Assembly: GCF_004353845.1 (NCBI RefSeq)
Contig: NZ_CP037864.1
Coordinates: forward strand, 4,712,001-4,776,000
DNA length: 64,000 nucleotides
Direction: 5' to 3'
From: Citrobacter arsenatis
GTDB taxonomy: Bacteria; Pseudomonadota; Gammaproteobacteria; Enterobacterales; Enterobacteriaceae
The notes under the pieces are model-generated. The model was not told where the DNA came from. It was given only the letters and a program-made list of their open reading frames with translations, and searched no databases. Positions 1-8,881 of the stretch are shown here, piece by piece (position 1 is the first letter of the stretch; each line of letters opens with the position of its first letter). The translations under genes and the position numbers were made by a program.

Positions 1-817
1 CGCAGGCATGAAAATCGCTACCTACTTCTTTCAGTATCAGTTACCCGTCGCATCGTGCGTGATCGTTGCTGTCGCTATTGCGCATTTTTTCGTTCAGCGG
101 CAGTTTGATAAAAAAGCATTCCCGGAAAGCAACGGATTCGCTGAACAAAAGACGCTGGAAAACGTACCTCCACTCTATTACGCCATTCTCCCCGTTATGC
201 CGTTGCTTCTGATGTTGGGATCGCTTGCCCTTGCACATATGGGGCTAATGAAAGCAGAGCTGAATCTGGTGGTGGTGATGCTGATGAGCATGACGCTGAC
301 CATGTTTGTCGAATTCCTGCATAAACATAATCTGCGCGAAACGATGGATGATGTGCAGGCTTTTTTTGACGGCATGGGGACGCAGTTTGCCAACGTTGTC
401 ACGCTGGTGGTCGCCGGTGAGATCTTTGCGAAAGGGTTGACGACTATCGGGACTGTCGACGCCGTAATAAAGGGCGCAGAGCATTCCGGTCTCGGCGGCA
501 TCGGCGTGATGATCATCATGGCCGTGGTTATTGCCGCTTGTGCGATCGTTATGGGGTCAGGCAACGCGCCGTTTATGTCTTTTGCCAGCCTGATTCCGGA
601 TATAGCCGCCGGACTACATATTCCTGCGGTAGTGATGATTATGCCGATGCATTTTGCTACTACGCTGGCCCGGGCGGTGTCACCCATTACTGCGGTAATT
701 GTAGTGACATCGGGTATTGCCGGCGTATCGCCCTTTGAGGTGGTAAAACGTACGGCTATCCCGATGGCGGTGGGATTTGTGGTGAATATGATAGCCACCA
801 TCGCACTGTTTTACTGA
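1..817 (+). CDS. dcuD: DcuC/DcuD-family anaerobic C4-dicarboxylate transporter, C-terminal part
   Basis: This is the 3' part of an inner-membrane carrier; the reading frame is open at the window edge, so the start lies outside. About 271 residues are visible out of the roughly 455 usual for the family. They form several long hydrophobic segments separated by short loops, including a Gly/Ala-rich stretch ending MGSGNAPFMSF and a terminal membrane helix ending IATIALFY. DcuC-type proteins exchange or take up fumarate, succinate and related dicarboxylates during anaerobic growth. I name it dcuD rather than dcuC because its neighbour is sspB, as in E. coli; that is inference from gene order. It converges on sspB across a shared terminator. 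Confidence 0.8.
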   Translation, partial: AGMKIATYFFQYQLPVASCVIVAVAIAHFFVQRQFDKKAFPESNGFAEQKTLENVPPLYYAILPVMPLLLMLGSLALAHMGLMKAELNLVVVMLMSMTLTMFVEFLHKHNLRETMDDVQAFFDGMGTQFANVVTLVVAGEIFAKGLTTIGTVDAVIKGAEHSGLGGIGVMIIMAVVIAACAIVMGSGNAPFMSFASLIPDIAAGLHIPAVVMIMPMHFATTLARAVSPITAVIVVTSGIAGVSPFEVVKRTAIPMAVGFVVNMIATIALFY

Positions 818-836
818 CCCCGAAGCCAAAAAACAG

Positions 837-858
837 AACAGGCCCCAAAGGGCCTGTT
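837..858. terminator. Bidirectional intrinsic terminator between dcuD and sspB
   Basis: A 9-bp stem (AACAGGCCC paired with GGGCCTGTT) closes a CAAA loop. It is followed by a T run on the plus strand and preceded by an A run, so it can end transcription of both converging genes. Confidence 0.85.
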
Positions 859-860
859 TT

Positions 861-1364
861 TTATTTCACTACGCGCAGCGCTGGGCGTCCGCCACGCGGC
901 GGCGGCGGCGTGTCATCCGGATCGTTGTCATCGCCATTATCAGGCTTATCGCCATCAATCACTGACATCACCGTTTCACTCTCAAAACCAGGTGCGTCGT
1001 TGTCGTCATCATTTAAGCTGGCGACATCTTCGTCGTAGGCGGCTTCCGGTTCGAACATCGTACCGGCGCCATTTTCACGAGCATAAATTGCCAGCACTGC
1101 CGCCAGCGGGACGGAAACCTGACGCGGCACACCACCGAAGCGCGCGTTAAAGCGTACTTCATCGTTAGCCAGCTCCAGGTTACCCACCGCGCGCGGCGCA
1201 ATGTTCAGAACAATTTGCCCGTCACGTGCATATTCCATTGGAACCTGCACGTCCTGGAGCGTCACATCCACCACCAGATGCGGCGTGAGCTGGTTATCTA
1301 ACAACCACTCATAGAATGCGCGCAGCAGATACGGACGGCGTGGTGTTAGCTGTGGCAAATCCAT
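861..1364 (-). CDS. sspB: ClpXP protease specificity-enhancing factor SspB
   Basis: SspB is a cytoplasmic adaptor that binds ssrA-tagged, ribosome-rescued proteins and hands them to ClpXP; it also delivers the anti-sigma factor fragment of RseA, the substrate of DegS in this same window. The 167 residues begin MDLPQLTPRRPYLL and hold the compact substrate-binding domain in about the first 110. A long acidic, Asp/Asn-rich linker follows. The last residues, GGRPALRVVK, form the short tail known to dock on the ClpX zinc-binding domain. The start lies 5 bases after the sspA stop, so the two are co-transcribed. Confidence 0.95.
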   Translation of the reverse strand: MDLPQLTPRRPYLLRAFYEWLLDNQLTPHLVVDVTLQDVQVPMEYARDGQIVLNIAPRAVGNLELANDEVRFNARFGGVPRQVSVPLAAVLAIYARENGAGTMFEPEAAYDEDVASLNDDDNDAPGFESETVMSVIDGDKPDNGDDNDPDDTPPPPRGGRPALRVVK

Positions 1365-1369
1365 ACAGG

Positions 1370-2008
1370 TTAACCCCGGCCCAGACGCATTTCACGTTCA
1401 GGCTCCGTCAGAGAAGCCAGGAAAGAGTCACGTTCAAAGACGCGAGTCATGTACCCTTTCAGTTCTTTCGAACCTGCTCCGTTGAATTCAATACCCAGCT
1501 GCGGTAAACGCCACAGCAGCGGTGCCAGGTAGCAATCTACCAGGCTGAACTCATCGCTCAGGAAGTAAGGTTTCTGACCAAATACGGGCGCAATTGCCAG
1601 CAGCTCTTCGCGCAGACGCTTACGTGCGACTTCGGCTTCAGAAGCAGAACCGTTCACGATGACGTTCATCAGCGTGTACCAGTCTTTTTCAATACGCTGC
1701 ATGTACAGGCGGCTTTCACCACGCGCAACCGGGTAAACCGGCATCAGCGGCGGATGCGGGAAGCGCTCATCCAGGTATTCCATAATGATGCGAGATTCCC
1801 ACAGGGTCAGCTCACGATCCACCAGTGTCGGTACGCTCTGATTCGGGTTGAGGTCGATCAGATCCTGAGGTGGATTGTCCTTCTCCACATGCTCAATCTC
1901 GAAACTAACACCTTTCTCAGCCAGCACAATGCGGACCTGATGGCTATAGATGTCAGTAGGACCAGAAAACAGCGTCATTACCGAACGTTTGTTGGCAGCG
2001 ACAGCCAT
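1370..2008 (-). CDS. sspA: Stringent starvation protein A, RNA polymerase-associated GST-fold protein
   Basis: SspA binds RNA polymerase holoenzyme during starvation and acid stress and lowers H-NS levels; P1 phage late transcription also needs it. The 212 residues match the E. coli length. An N-terminal thioredoxin-like half contains MTLFSGPTDIYSHQVRI, followed by the all-helical GST C-terminal half. As in other SspA proteins the glutathione-binding residues are not obviously kept, so enzymatic GST activity is unlikely. It is first gene of the sspA-sspB operon. Confidence 0.95.
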   Translation of the reverse strand: MAVAANKRSVMTLFSGPTDIYSHQVRIVLAEKGVSFEIEHVEKDNPPQDLIDLNPNQSVPTLVDRELTLWESRIIMEYLDERFPHPPLMPVYPVARGESRLYMQRIEKDWYTLMNVIVNGSASEAEVARKRLREELLAIAPVFGQKPYFLSDEFSLVDCYLAPLLWRLPQLGIEFNGAGSKELKGYMTRVFERDSFLASLTEPEREMRLGRG

Positions 2009-2324
2009 GAAAACCTCCAGGTATATTCAGAATTTTTACTGCTACCAGCCACTCAGTGGCCAGCCAGAAGTGATGTCACCCAGATTCGGAAAAGCCATTA
2101 CTGTTCAAAATACAAACAAAAAATGAACGATACCGGACATTTGGGCAGAAAATTGGATGATAGTTTACCAGATTTTGTGACCTTTGTGGTGAGTCGATTC
2201 TTGAAATGGGGAAAAAGAGGTGGCAATCAGCGGATTACCGTGGATCTACGGGGAGAAAAAACGATAAAAAAACCCGCCGAAGCGGGTTTTTTCGCAAATT
2301 GTTGTCTGCCGAAGCAGAGTACAA
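2009..2324. other. sspA promoter region and rpsI 3' flank (316 bp, no gene)
   Basis: This gap holds the promoter side of sspA (right-to-left) and the terminator of rpsI at 2269-2290. An open frame running through sspA and this gap on the plus strand has no ribosome binding site and is not a gene. I could not assign the sspA promoter hexamers with confidence. Confidence 0.6.
2269..2290 (-). terminator. Intrinsic terminator of rplM-rpsI
   Basis: AAAACCCGC and GCGGGTTTT form a 9-bp stem around a four-base loop. Read on the minus strand it ends in a run of Ts, just beyond the rpsI stop codon. Confidence 0.9.
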
Positions 2325-2717
2325 TTAACGTTTGGAGAACTGAGGACGACGACGTGCTTTACGCAGACCGACTTTCTTACGTTCAACCTGACGAGCATCA
2401 CGAGTAACGAAGCCAGCTTTACGCAGTTCGCCACGCAGGGATTCGTCGTACTCCATCAGAGCGCGGGTGATACCGTGACGGATCGCACCAGCCTGACCAG
2501 AGATACCACCACCTTTAACAGTGATGTACAGATCCAGTTTCTCAACCATGTCGACCAGTTCCAGCGGCTGACGAACTACCATGCGGGCAGTTTCACGACC
2601 GAAGTACTGTTCCAGAGAACGTTGGTTGATTACGATTTTACCACTGCCCGGTTTGATGAAAACGCGAGCTGCGGAACTTTTGCGGCGACCAGTGCCGTAG
2701 TATTGATTTTCAGCCAT
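2325..2717 (-). CDS. rpsI: 30S ribosomal protein S9
   Basis: S9 binds 16S rRNA in the head of the small subunit; its C-terminal tail reaches the P-site tRNA anticodon loop. All 130 residues are present, from MAENQYYGTGRRKSSAARVF to the basic tail that ends with the typical SKR. The GTGRRKSS and KPGSGKIVIN stretches are family hallmarks. It follows rplM by 15 bases and shares its transcript. Confidence 0.98.
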   Translation of the reverse strand: MAENQYYGTGRRKSSAARVFIKPGSGKIVINQRSLEQYFGRETARMVVRQPLELVDMVEKLDLYITVKGGGISGQAGAIRHGITRALMEYDESLRGELRKAGFVTRDARQVERKKVGLRKARRRPQFSKR

Positions 2718-2732
2718 TGCCTATAATCCCGA

Positions 2733-3161
2733 TTAGATGTCAAGAACTTGCGGTTGCTGTGCCGCGTGGTTGTGCTCGTTGCCAGCGTAAACTTTCAGTT
2801 TACGGAACATAGCACGACCCAGCGGGCCTTTTGGCAGCATGCCTTTAACCGCGATTTCAAGCACACGCTCAGGACGGCGAGCAATCATCTCTTCAAAGGT
2901 CGCTTGTTTGATACCACCGATGTGGCCGGTGTGGTGATAGTACACTTTGTCAGTACGCTTGTTGCCGGTTACAGCAACTTTGTCAGCGTTCAGAACGATG
3001 ATGTAATCACCGGTATCTACGTGCGGAGTGTATTCCGCTTTGTGCTTACCGCGCAGGCGCAGAGCCAGTTCGGAAGCCAGACGGCCCAGAGTTTTACCGG
3101 TCGCGTCAACAACATACCAGTCGCGTTTTACGGTTTCTGGTTTAGCTGTAAAAGTTTTCAT
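2733..3161 (-). CDS. rplM: 50S ribosomal protein L13
   Basis: L13 is an early-assembly protein of the large subunit. I start at the ATG giving MKTFTAKPETVKRDW and 142 residues, the E. coli length; an in-frame ATG five codons upstream is less likely. The central GDYIIVLNADKVAVTG and the GMLPKGPLGR motif identify the family. It is the first gene of the rplM-rpsI operon, and in E. coli L13 represses its own translation through the leader. Confidence 0.97.
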   Translation of the reverse strand: MKTFTAKPETVKRDWYVVDATGKTLGRLASELALRLRGKHKAEYTPHVDTGDYIIVLNADKVAVTGNKRTDKVYYHHTGHIGGIKQATFEEMIARRPERVLEIAVKGMLPKGPLGRAMFRKLKVYAGNEHNHAAQQPQVLDI

Positions 3162-3331
3162 TAAAAGCTTACCCAAATAAATAAGTTACACGTTGGTGAA
3201 CACCCAAACGTTTTGTCAGTTGAGGTTCACACGACATTGTCCAGCAAACCTACCCCTTCGAATAGCCTATGCCGGCGCATAGAAAGTTTTGGGAAAAAAA
3301 CTCTCTCGTAACGTGGGGTCGCAAGATTATA
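3162..3331 (-). promoter_or_regulatory. rplM-rpsI leader with -10 box
   Basis: A perfect -10 hexamer TATAAT lies on the minus strand at 3326-3331, giving a leader of roughly 155 bases before the rplM start. A TTGACC sits at 3342-3347, too close to be its -35, so the -35 is uncertain. A long leader fits the known L13 autogenous control, but I did not fold it. Confidence 0.6.
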
Positions 3332-3379
3332 GAGAAGTCAGGGTCAAAGATCGACCCCTTTATGTGATTTGCGGCAGGT

Positions 3380-4510
3380 TTAACCGGCTAAATGTTCCCG
3401 CTTCAGATACTCCTCGCTTTGCATCTCCTGCAAACGCGACAAACAACGCTGAAATTCAAACTTCAGGCGCTCGCCCTGATAAATTTCATAGAGCGGTGTT
3501 GCCGCGCTGACCACCAGCTTGACGTGGCGCTCGTAGAACTCATCCACCAGCGCGATAAAGCGCCGCGCTTCGCTTTCCATCAGCGCCGTCATGACCGGCA
3601 CATCAAACAGCAGCACCGTGTGAAACAGACGCGACAGCGCAATGTAGTCATGCTGACTACGGGCATCGACGCAAAGGGTGGTGAACGACACCGCCAGCGT
3701 TTGGTTTTCTACGGCCAGCGTCGGCATCGGGCGATGATTGATCTCCAACGTCGGCGCATGTTCACCTGTGGTTCCCGCTAATGCCAGCCACAGCTTATCC
3801 ATCTGCTGGCGGGTTTCCTCATTCAGTGGCGACAACCACAAATGCGCCTGCGTTAAGGTGCGCAGACGATAATCGACGCCAGCGTCGACATTCATGATGT
3901 CGCAATGCTGTTTGATGGCATCAATAGCAGGAAGAAAACGCGTGCGTTGCAAACCGTTACGATACAGCTCGTCTGGCGGAATATTGGAGGTCGCCACCAG
4001 CGTAATACCACGGGCAAACAGCGCCTTCATCAGGCCGCCGAGCAGCATGGCATCGGTGATATCGGAAACAAAAAATTCGTCAAAGCACAGCACGTCGGTT
4101 TCGGCTTTAAAACGGTCGGCAATGATTTCCAGCGGATCGCTCTGCCCCTGTAAGGCTGTAAGCTCTTCATGGACGCGCAGCATAAAACGGTGGAAGTGCA
4201 AACGCTGTTTACGTTCGCCCGGCAGGCTATGGTAGAACAGATCCATCAACCAGGTTTTTCCACGCCCAACCCCGCCCCACATATACAAACCACGCACCGG
4301 CGCGTTGATCGGTGACTCACGCTGCTTACCCAGCAATTTGCCAAAACGCGCCATCAGTCCGCTCTCCTGCGGTGCAGGACGTGTCGGCGTCGTAAGCGCC
4401 TGGAAAATTGTTTCCAGTCGATTCACGGCTTCAAGTTGTACGTTGTCGGGTTGATGACTGCCGTCTTTGAGGGCTTGCTGGTAACGCGATGTCGGGGAAA
4501 GGCTTTGCAT
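3380..4510 (-). CDS. zapE: Cell division protein ZapE, AFG1-like ATPase
   Basis: ZapE is a peripheral ATPase that associates with the Z-ring late in constriction, mainly under heat or low oxygen. The 376 residues carry a Walker A motif GGVGRGKTWLMD near residue 80 and a Walker B motif VLCFDEFFV near residue 140, in the AFG1/LACE1 arrangement. The gene diverges from zapG, so the 190 bases between hold both promoters. Confidence 0.95.
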   Translation of the reverse strand: MQSLSPTSRYQQALKDGSHQPDNVQLEAVNRLETIFQALTTPTRPAPQESGLMARFGKLLGKQRESPINAPVRGLYMWGGVGRGKTWLMDLFYHSLPGERKQRLHFHRFMLRVHEELTALQGQSDPLEIIADRFKAETDVLCFDEFFVSDITDAMLLGGLMKALFARGITLVATSNIPPDELYRNGLQRTRFLPAIDAIKQHCDIMNVDAGVDYRLRTLTQAHLWLSPLNEETRQQMDKLWLALAGTTGEHAPTLEINHRPMPTLAVENQTLAVSFTTLCVDARSQHDYIALSRLFHTVLLFDVPVMTALMESEARRFIALVDEFYERHVKLVVSAATPLYEIYQGERLKFEFQRCLSRLQEMQSEEYLKREHLAG

Positions 4511-4702
4511 GATGTTATTGTTATTCCTTGAGAATCGATGTGCCGTCGCTCACGGTTGACGAAAAAAAGGCCGTTCTACATTACGTGATATAAACACGGG
4601 ATTCCACTTCTACGGGATTAGCGGTTATAGTGGCATAATCAGGCGCAGGCATGGAGCCTAAAGCCAACACCCTACGGAAACACAAGACAACGGGAGATGT
4701 TC

Positions 4703-5101
4703 ATGACCTGGGAATATGCGCTAATTGGGTTAGTCGTCGGTATCATTATTGGTGCTGTAGCCATGCGTTTTGGTAATCGTAAATTACGCCAACAGCAGGC
4801 ATTGCAGTACGAACTGGAAAAAAATAAAGCTGAGCTGGAAGAGTACCGCGAAGAGCTGGTGAGCCACTTTGCCCGCAGCGCTGAATTACTGGATAACATG
4901 GCGGATGATTATCGTCAGATCTACCAGCATATGGCGAAAAGCTCCAGCAACCTGCTGCCGGGGATGTCTCCGGAAAACAACCCGTTCCGTAATCGTCTGG
5001 CAGAGTCCGAAGCTGGCAACGACCAGGCGCCGGTTCAGATGCCACGTGACTACTCTGAAGGGGCATCTGGCCTGCTGCGTAGTGGCGCAAAGCGCGACTA
5101 A
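4703..5101 (+). CDS. zapG: Z-ring associated inner-membrane protein ZapG (YhcB, DUF1043)
   Basis: A single N-terminal membrane helix (about residues 4-20, YALIGLVVGIIIGAVAM) is followed by a cytoplasmic coiled coil rich in Lys, Glu and Gln and a disordered tail ending GAKRD. The family links division, lipopolysaccharide and peptidoglycan synthesis in E. coli. The start giving MTWEYALIG and 132 residues is chosen because GGGAG lies 6 bases before it; the ATG two codons upstream overlaps that site. Confidence 0.95.
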   Translation: MTWEYALIGLVVGIIIGAVAMRFGNRKLRQQQALQYELEKNKAELEEYREELVSHFARSAELLDNMADDYRQIYQHMAKSSSNLLPGMSPENNPFRNRLAESEAGNDQAPVQMPRDYSEGASGLLRSGAKRD

Positions 5102-5269
5102 CCGCACATCGTTAAGAAATTTATTGGGCGCAGCAATTGCGCCCTCCGCTTCTCTTCCCCTCCCAGCTATTATTTAGTCGTTAGCCTCATTGTGACCAAA
5201 CCGAAAATTCAATAACATCAAACTGTTTTGAATCATCTTCCGTTTACTCAAGGTACGAGAGCAGGATCC

Positions 5270-6637
5270 ATGAAAAAACAAACCCAGCTGTTGAGTGCAT
5301 TAGCGTTAAGTGTCGGGTTAACTCTCTCGGCGCCATTCCCAGCCGCAGCGTCGATTCCCGGCCAGGTTCCCGGTCAGGCGGCGCTCCCCAGTCTCGCCCC
5401 AATGCTGGAGAAAGTGTTACCTGCCGTGGTGAGCGTAAGGGTCGAAGGCACCGCCACCCAGGGGCAGAAAGTCCCGGAAGAGTTCAAAAAATTTTTTGGT
5501 GATGAACTTCCCGATCAACCTTCACAACCTTTTGAAGGGCTGGGTTCAGGGGTCATTATTGATGCCGCCAAAGGCTACGTCCTGACCAATAACCACGTCA
5601 TTAACCAAGCGCAGAAAATCAGCATTCAGCTTAATGATGGCCGTGAGTTCGACGCTAAGCTCATCGGCAGCGACGATCAGAGCGATATCGCTCTGCTGCA
5701 AATTCAACACCCCAGCAACCTGACGCAAATAGCCATTGCCGACTCCGACAAACTCCGCGTGGGTGATTTTGCTGTAGCCGTGGGTAACCCGTTTGGTTTG
5801 GGGCAAACAGCCACCTCCGGCATCGTATCGGCGTTGGGCCGCAGCGGGTTGAACCTGGAAGGTCTGGAAAACTTTATTCAGACTGACGCCTCCATCAACC
5901 GGGGCAACTCCGGTGGCGCGCTGCTTAACCTCAACGGTGAGCTGATTGGTATTAACACCGCGATTCTAGCCCCCGGCGGCGGTAGCATTGGTATTGGCTT
6001 TGCAATCCCGAGCAACATGGCGCGCACGCTGGCACAACAGCTGATGCAGTTTGGTGAAATTAAACGTGGCCTGTTGGGCATTAAAGGCACCGAAATGACC
6101 TCCGACATTGCCAAAGCGTTCAAACTGGACGTACAGCGCGGCGCATTTGTCAGCGAGGTTCTGCCTAACTCTGGTTCCGCGAAAGCGGGAGTGAAGTCCG
6201 GTGACGTCATTACCAGCCTCAACGGTAAACCGCTTAACAGCTTTGCCGAACTGCGTTCACGCATTGCCACAACCGAACCTGGGACCAAAGTCAAACTGGG
6301 CCTGCTGCGTAATGGTAAACCGCTGGAGGTGGAAGTCACCCTGGATACCAGTACGTCATCATCCGCCAGCGCCGAGATGATTGCGCCTGCGCTGCAAGGC
6401 GCCACGCTTAGCGATGGTCAGTTAAAAGACGGCACCAAAGGCATCAAAATTGATAACGTTGAAAAAAGTAGCCCAGCCGCACAGGCCGGTCTGCATAAAG
6501 ATGACGTTATCATTGGCGTTAACCGCGATCGTGTGAATTCGATCGCCGAAATGCGCAAAGTGCTGGAAGCAAAACCGGCAATCATTGCTCTGCAGGTGGT
6601 TCGCGGAAACGAAAGTATTTACCTGCTCCTGCGTTAA
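5270..6637 (+). CDS. degQ: Periplasmic serine endoprotease DegQ
   Basis: DegQ degrades misfolded periplasmic proteins as a cage-forming HtrA protease and chaperone. From MKKQTQLLSAL the protein has 455 residues with a signal peptide cleaved after about residue 27. The protease domain shows the triad in NNHVIN (His), SDIALLQ (Asp) and NRGNSGGALL (Ser); by comparison with E. coli these are near 109, 139 and 214. Two PDZ domains follow, around 255-350 and 370-450. An upstream in-frame ATG adds 14 residues but has no homologue. It is followed 89 bases later by degS. Confidence 0.97.
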   Translation: MKKQTQLLSALALSVGLTLSAPFPAAASIPGQVPGQAALPSLAPMLEKVLPAVVSVRVEGTATQGQKVPEEFKKFFGDELPDQPSQPFEGLGSGVIIDAAKGYVLTNNHVINQAQKISIQLNDGREFDAKLIGSDDQSDIALLQIQHPSNLTQIAIADSDKLRVGDFAVAVGNPFGLGQTATSGIVSALGRSGLNLEGLENFIQTDASINRGNSGGALLNLNGELIGINTAILAPGGGSIGIGFAIPSNMARTLAQQLMQFGEIKRGLLGIKGTEMTSDIAKAFKLDVQRGAFVSEVLPNSGSAKAGVKSGDVITSLNGKPLNSFAELRSRIATTEPGTKVKLGLLRNGKPLEVEVTLDTSTSSSASAEMIAPALQGATLSDGQLKDGTKGIKIDNVEKSSPAAQAGLHKDDVIIGVNRDRVNSIAEMRKVLEAKPAIIALQVVRGNESIYLLLR

Positions 6638-6646
6638 CGCCTGCAA

Positions 6647-6676
6647 CCGGACATCAGCCCCCCGTGTGATGTCCGG
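6647..6676. repeat. Inverted repeat between degQ and degS
   Basis: CCGGACATCA and TGATGTCCGG form a perfect 10-bp stem with a 10-base loop. There is no T run after it, so it looks like an RNA-stabilising or attenuating hairpin, or a single-unit REP relative, rather than a terminator. Confidence 0.6.
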
Positions 6677-6726
6677 TAAACTCGTGATATGCTGCTGCCG
6701 TTCCCTTTATTAATGACGCCGCCATC

Positions 6727-7794
6727 ATGTTTGTGAAGCTTTTACGTTCGGTCGCGATTGGTTTAATCGTTGGCGCCATTCTGCTGGCCGCGATGCCCTC
6801 TTTGCGAAAAATAAATACGCTTACCGCGCCACAGTTCGACAGTGCAGATGAAACACCTGCCAGCTATAACCCAGCGGTTCGCCGCGCCGCGCCTGCCGTC
6901 GTTAACGTTTATAACCGCAGTATGAACAGCACAGCGCATAACCAGCTTGAGATCCGCACGCTTGGCTCCGGCGTTATCATGGATCAGCGCGGCTATATCA
7001 TTACCAATAAGCACGTCATTAATGATGCCGACCAAATCATCGTCGCATTGCAGGATGGGCGTGTATTTGAAGCGCTGCTTGTAGGCTCTGATACATTAAC
7101 CGACCTTGCGGTGCTGAAAATCAACGCCACTGGCGGACTGCCGACAATTCCAATTAATAACAAACGCATACCACACATCGGTGATGTCGTTCTCGCCATT
7201 GGTAACCCGTACAACCTTGGGCAAACCATTACTCAGGGGATTATTAGCGCCACCGGTCGTATTGGCCTGAACCCGACTGGGCGGCAAAACTTCCTGCAAA
7301 CGGATGCCTCCATCAACCACGGCAACTCCGGCGGTGCGCTGGTTAACTCGCTGGGCGAGTTAATGGGTATTAACACGCTGTCCTTTGATAAGAGTAACGA
7401 TGGCGAAACGCCGGAAGGGATCGGCTTTGCCATTCCGTTCCAGTTGGCAACCAAAATCATGGATAAGCTGATTCGTGACGGGCGCGTGATTCGTGGTTAC
7501 ATCGGCATCAGCGGTCGCGAAATTGCGCCACTGCACGCTCAGGGCGGCGGGATGGATCAAATTCAGGGGATTGTGGTTAATGAAGTGTCGCCGGACGGTC
7601 CGGCTGCACAGGCAGGCATTCAGGTTAACGATCTGATTATCTCAGTCAATAACAAACCGGCGGTATCTGCGCTGGAAACAATGGACCAGGTGGCAGAGAT
7701 TCGTCCAGGTTCAGTTATCTCCGTCGTCGTGATGCGTGATGACAAACAGTTGACGCTGCAGGTAACGATCCAGGAATACCCGGCCACCAATTAA
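6727..7794 (+). CDS. degS: Outer-membrane stress sensor protease DegS
   Basis: DegS starts the sigma-E response: when its PDZ domain binds misfolded porin C-termini it cuts RseA. The 355 residues begin with an uncleaved membrane anchor (about 5-23). The catalytic triad is His96 in TNKHVIND, Asp near 126 in LTDLAVLKI and Ser near 201 in NHGNSGGAL. One PDZ domain fills the C-terminal third. A single PDZ and the anchor separate it from DegQ. Confidence 0.97.
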   Translation: MFVKLLRSVAIGLIVGAILLAAMPSLRKINTLTAPQFDSADETPASYNPAVRRAAPAVVNVYNRSMNSTAHNQLEIRTLGSGVIMDQRGYIITNKHVINDADQIIVALQDGRVFEALLVGSDTLTDLAVLKINATGGLPTIPINNKRIPHIGDVVLAIGNPYNLGQTITQGIISATGRIGLNPTGRQNFLQTDASINHGNSGGALVNSLGELMGINTLSFDKSNDGETPEGIGFAIPFQLATKIMDKLIRDGRVIRGYIGISGREIAPLHAQGGGMDQIQGIVVNEVSPDGPAAQAGIQVNDLIISVNNKPAVSALETMDQVAEIRPGSVISVVVMRDDKQLTLQVTIQEYPATN

Positions 7795-7822
7795 CGTCAC
7801 GTCTGGCTGTCCACTGACTATA

Positions 7823-7858
7823 AAAAACCGGAGCACAATTGAATTGGCTCCGGTTTTT
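7823..7858. terminator. Bidirectional terminator between degS and mdh
   Basis: AAAAACCGGAGC pairs with GCTCCGGTTTTT (12 bp), and the bases inside can pair further. The flanking A and T runs allow it to serve both converging genes. Confidence 0.85.
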
Positions 7859-7945
7859 ATTAGGCGATATCGTAGGGAGTTAGCGCGTAATACCTGATGG
7901 CGCGCAGCTTTCAGGCCTGCAAATACACGCAGGTCCCTTTTCGCG

Positions 7946-8881
7946 TTACTTAACGAACTCTTCGCCCAGAGTAATATCTTTCTTCAGCGTATCCAGCATA
8001 CCTTCCAGCGCAGCTTGTTCGAACGCGCTCAGTTTGCCGATAGACTGACGCTCTTCTACGCCGTTTTTGCCCAGCAGCAGCGGCTGAGAGAAGAAGCGAG
8101 CATACTGACCGTCGCCTTCAACGTAAGCACATTCAACTACACCTTTTTCGCCGCTCAGTGCGCGAACCAGTGACAGACCGAAACGTGCTGCGGCCTGACC
8201 CATAGACAGGGTTGCAGATCCGCCACCGGCTTTAGCTTCCACAACTTCAGTACCCGCATTCTGGATACGTTTGGTCAGGTCAGCCGCTTCTTGCTCGGTG
8301 AAGCTTACGCCAGGAATTTGTGACAGCAGCGGCAGAATGGTCACGCCAGAGTGGCCGCCAATAACCGGGACTTCAACGTCGCCAGGCTGCTTGCCTTTCA
8401 GTTCCGCCACAAAGGTGTTGGAGCGGATGATGTCCAGCGTGGTCACGCCAAACAGTTTGTTCTTATCGTATACGCCTGCTTTTTTCAGCACTTCTGCAGC
8501 GATAGCGACGGTCGTGTTCACCGGGTTGGTGATGATACCGATACACGCTTTCGGGCAGGTTTTAGCAACCTGCTGCACCAGATTCTTCACGATACCGGCG
8601 TTGACGTTGAACAGGTCGGAACGATCCATACCCGGTTTACGTGCGACACCCGCAGAGATCAGTACCACATCAGCACCTTCCAGTGCAGGGGTAGCGTCTT
8701 CGCCGCTGAAACCTTTGATTTTCACAGCAGTAGGGATATGGCTCAAATCAACGGCCACACCAGGCGTTACTGGAGCGATGTCGTACAGGGAGAGTTCTGA
8801 ACCTGAAGGCAGTTGGGTTTTTAACAGTAATGCTAGCGCCTGACCGATACCACCAGCAGCGCCGAGGACTGCAACTTTCAT
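7946..8881 (-). CDS. mdh: Malate dehydrogenase, NAD-dependent
   Basis: Oxidises malate to oxaloacetate in the TCA cycle. I start at MKVAVLGAAGG, giving 311 residues (E. coli 312) and placing the Rossmann motif GAAGGIGQ at residues 7-14; the longer open frame upstream has no homology. The substrate arginines lie in ARKPGMDRSDLF, and the catalytic His in IGGHSGVT near residue 177. Monocistronic, converging on degS and diverging from argR. Confidence 0.97.
   Translation of the reverse strand: MKVAVLGAAGGIGQALALLLKTQLPSGSELSLYDIAPVTPGVAVDLSHIPTAVKIKGFSGEDATPALEGADVVLISAGVARKPGMDRSDLFNVNAGIVKNLVQQVAKTCPKACIGIITNPVNTTVAIAAEVLKKAGVYDKNKLFGVTTLDIIRSNTFVAELKGKQPGDVEVPVIGGHSGVTILPLLSQIPGVSFTEQEAADLTKRIQNAGTEVVEAKAGGGSATLSMGQAAARFGLSLVRALSGEKGVVECAYVEGDGQYARFFSQPLLLGKNGVEERQSIGKLSAFEQAALEGMLDTLKKDITLGEEFVK

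Noticed and set aside
178..801. 207-codon minus-strand frame within dcuD
   Set aside because: Shadow frame of a hydrophobic transporter gene; its composition mirrors the codons of the real protein.
1754..2407. Long plus-strand open frame of 217 codons across sspA and the rpsI end
   Set aside because: It is antisense to two conserved genes and crosses a terminator, with no ribosome binding site or recognisable domain.
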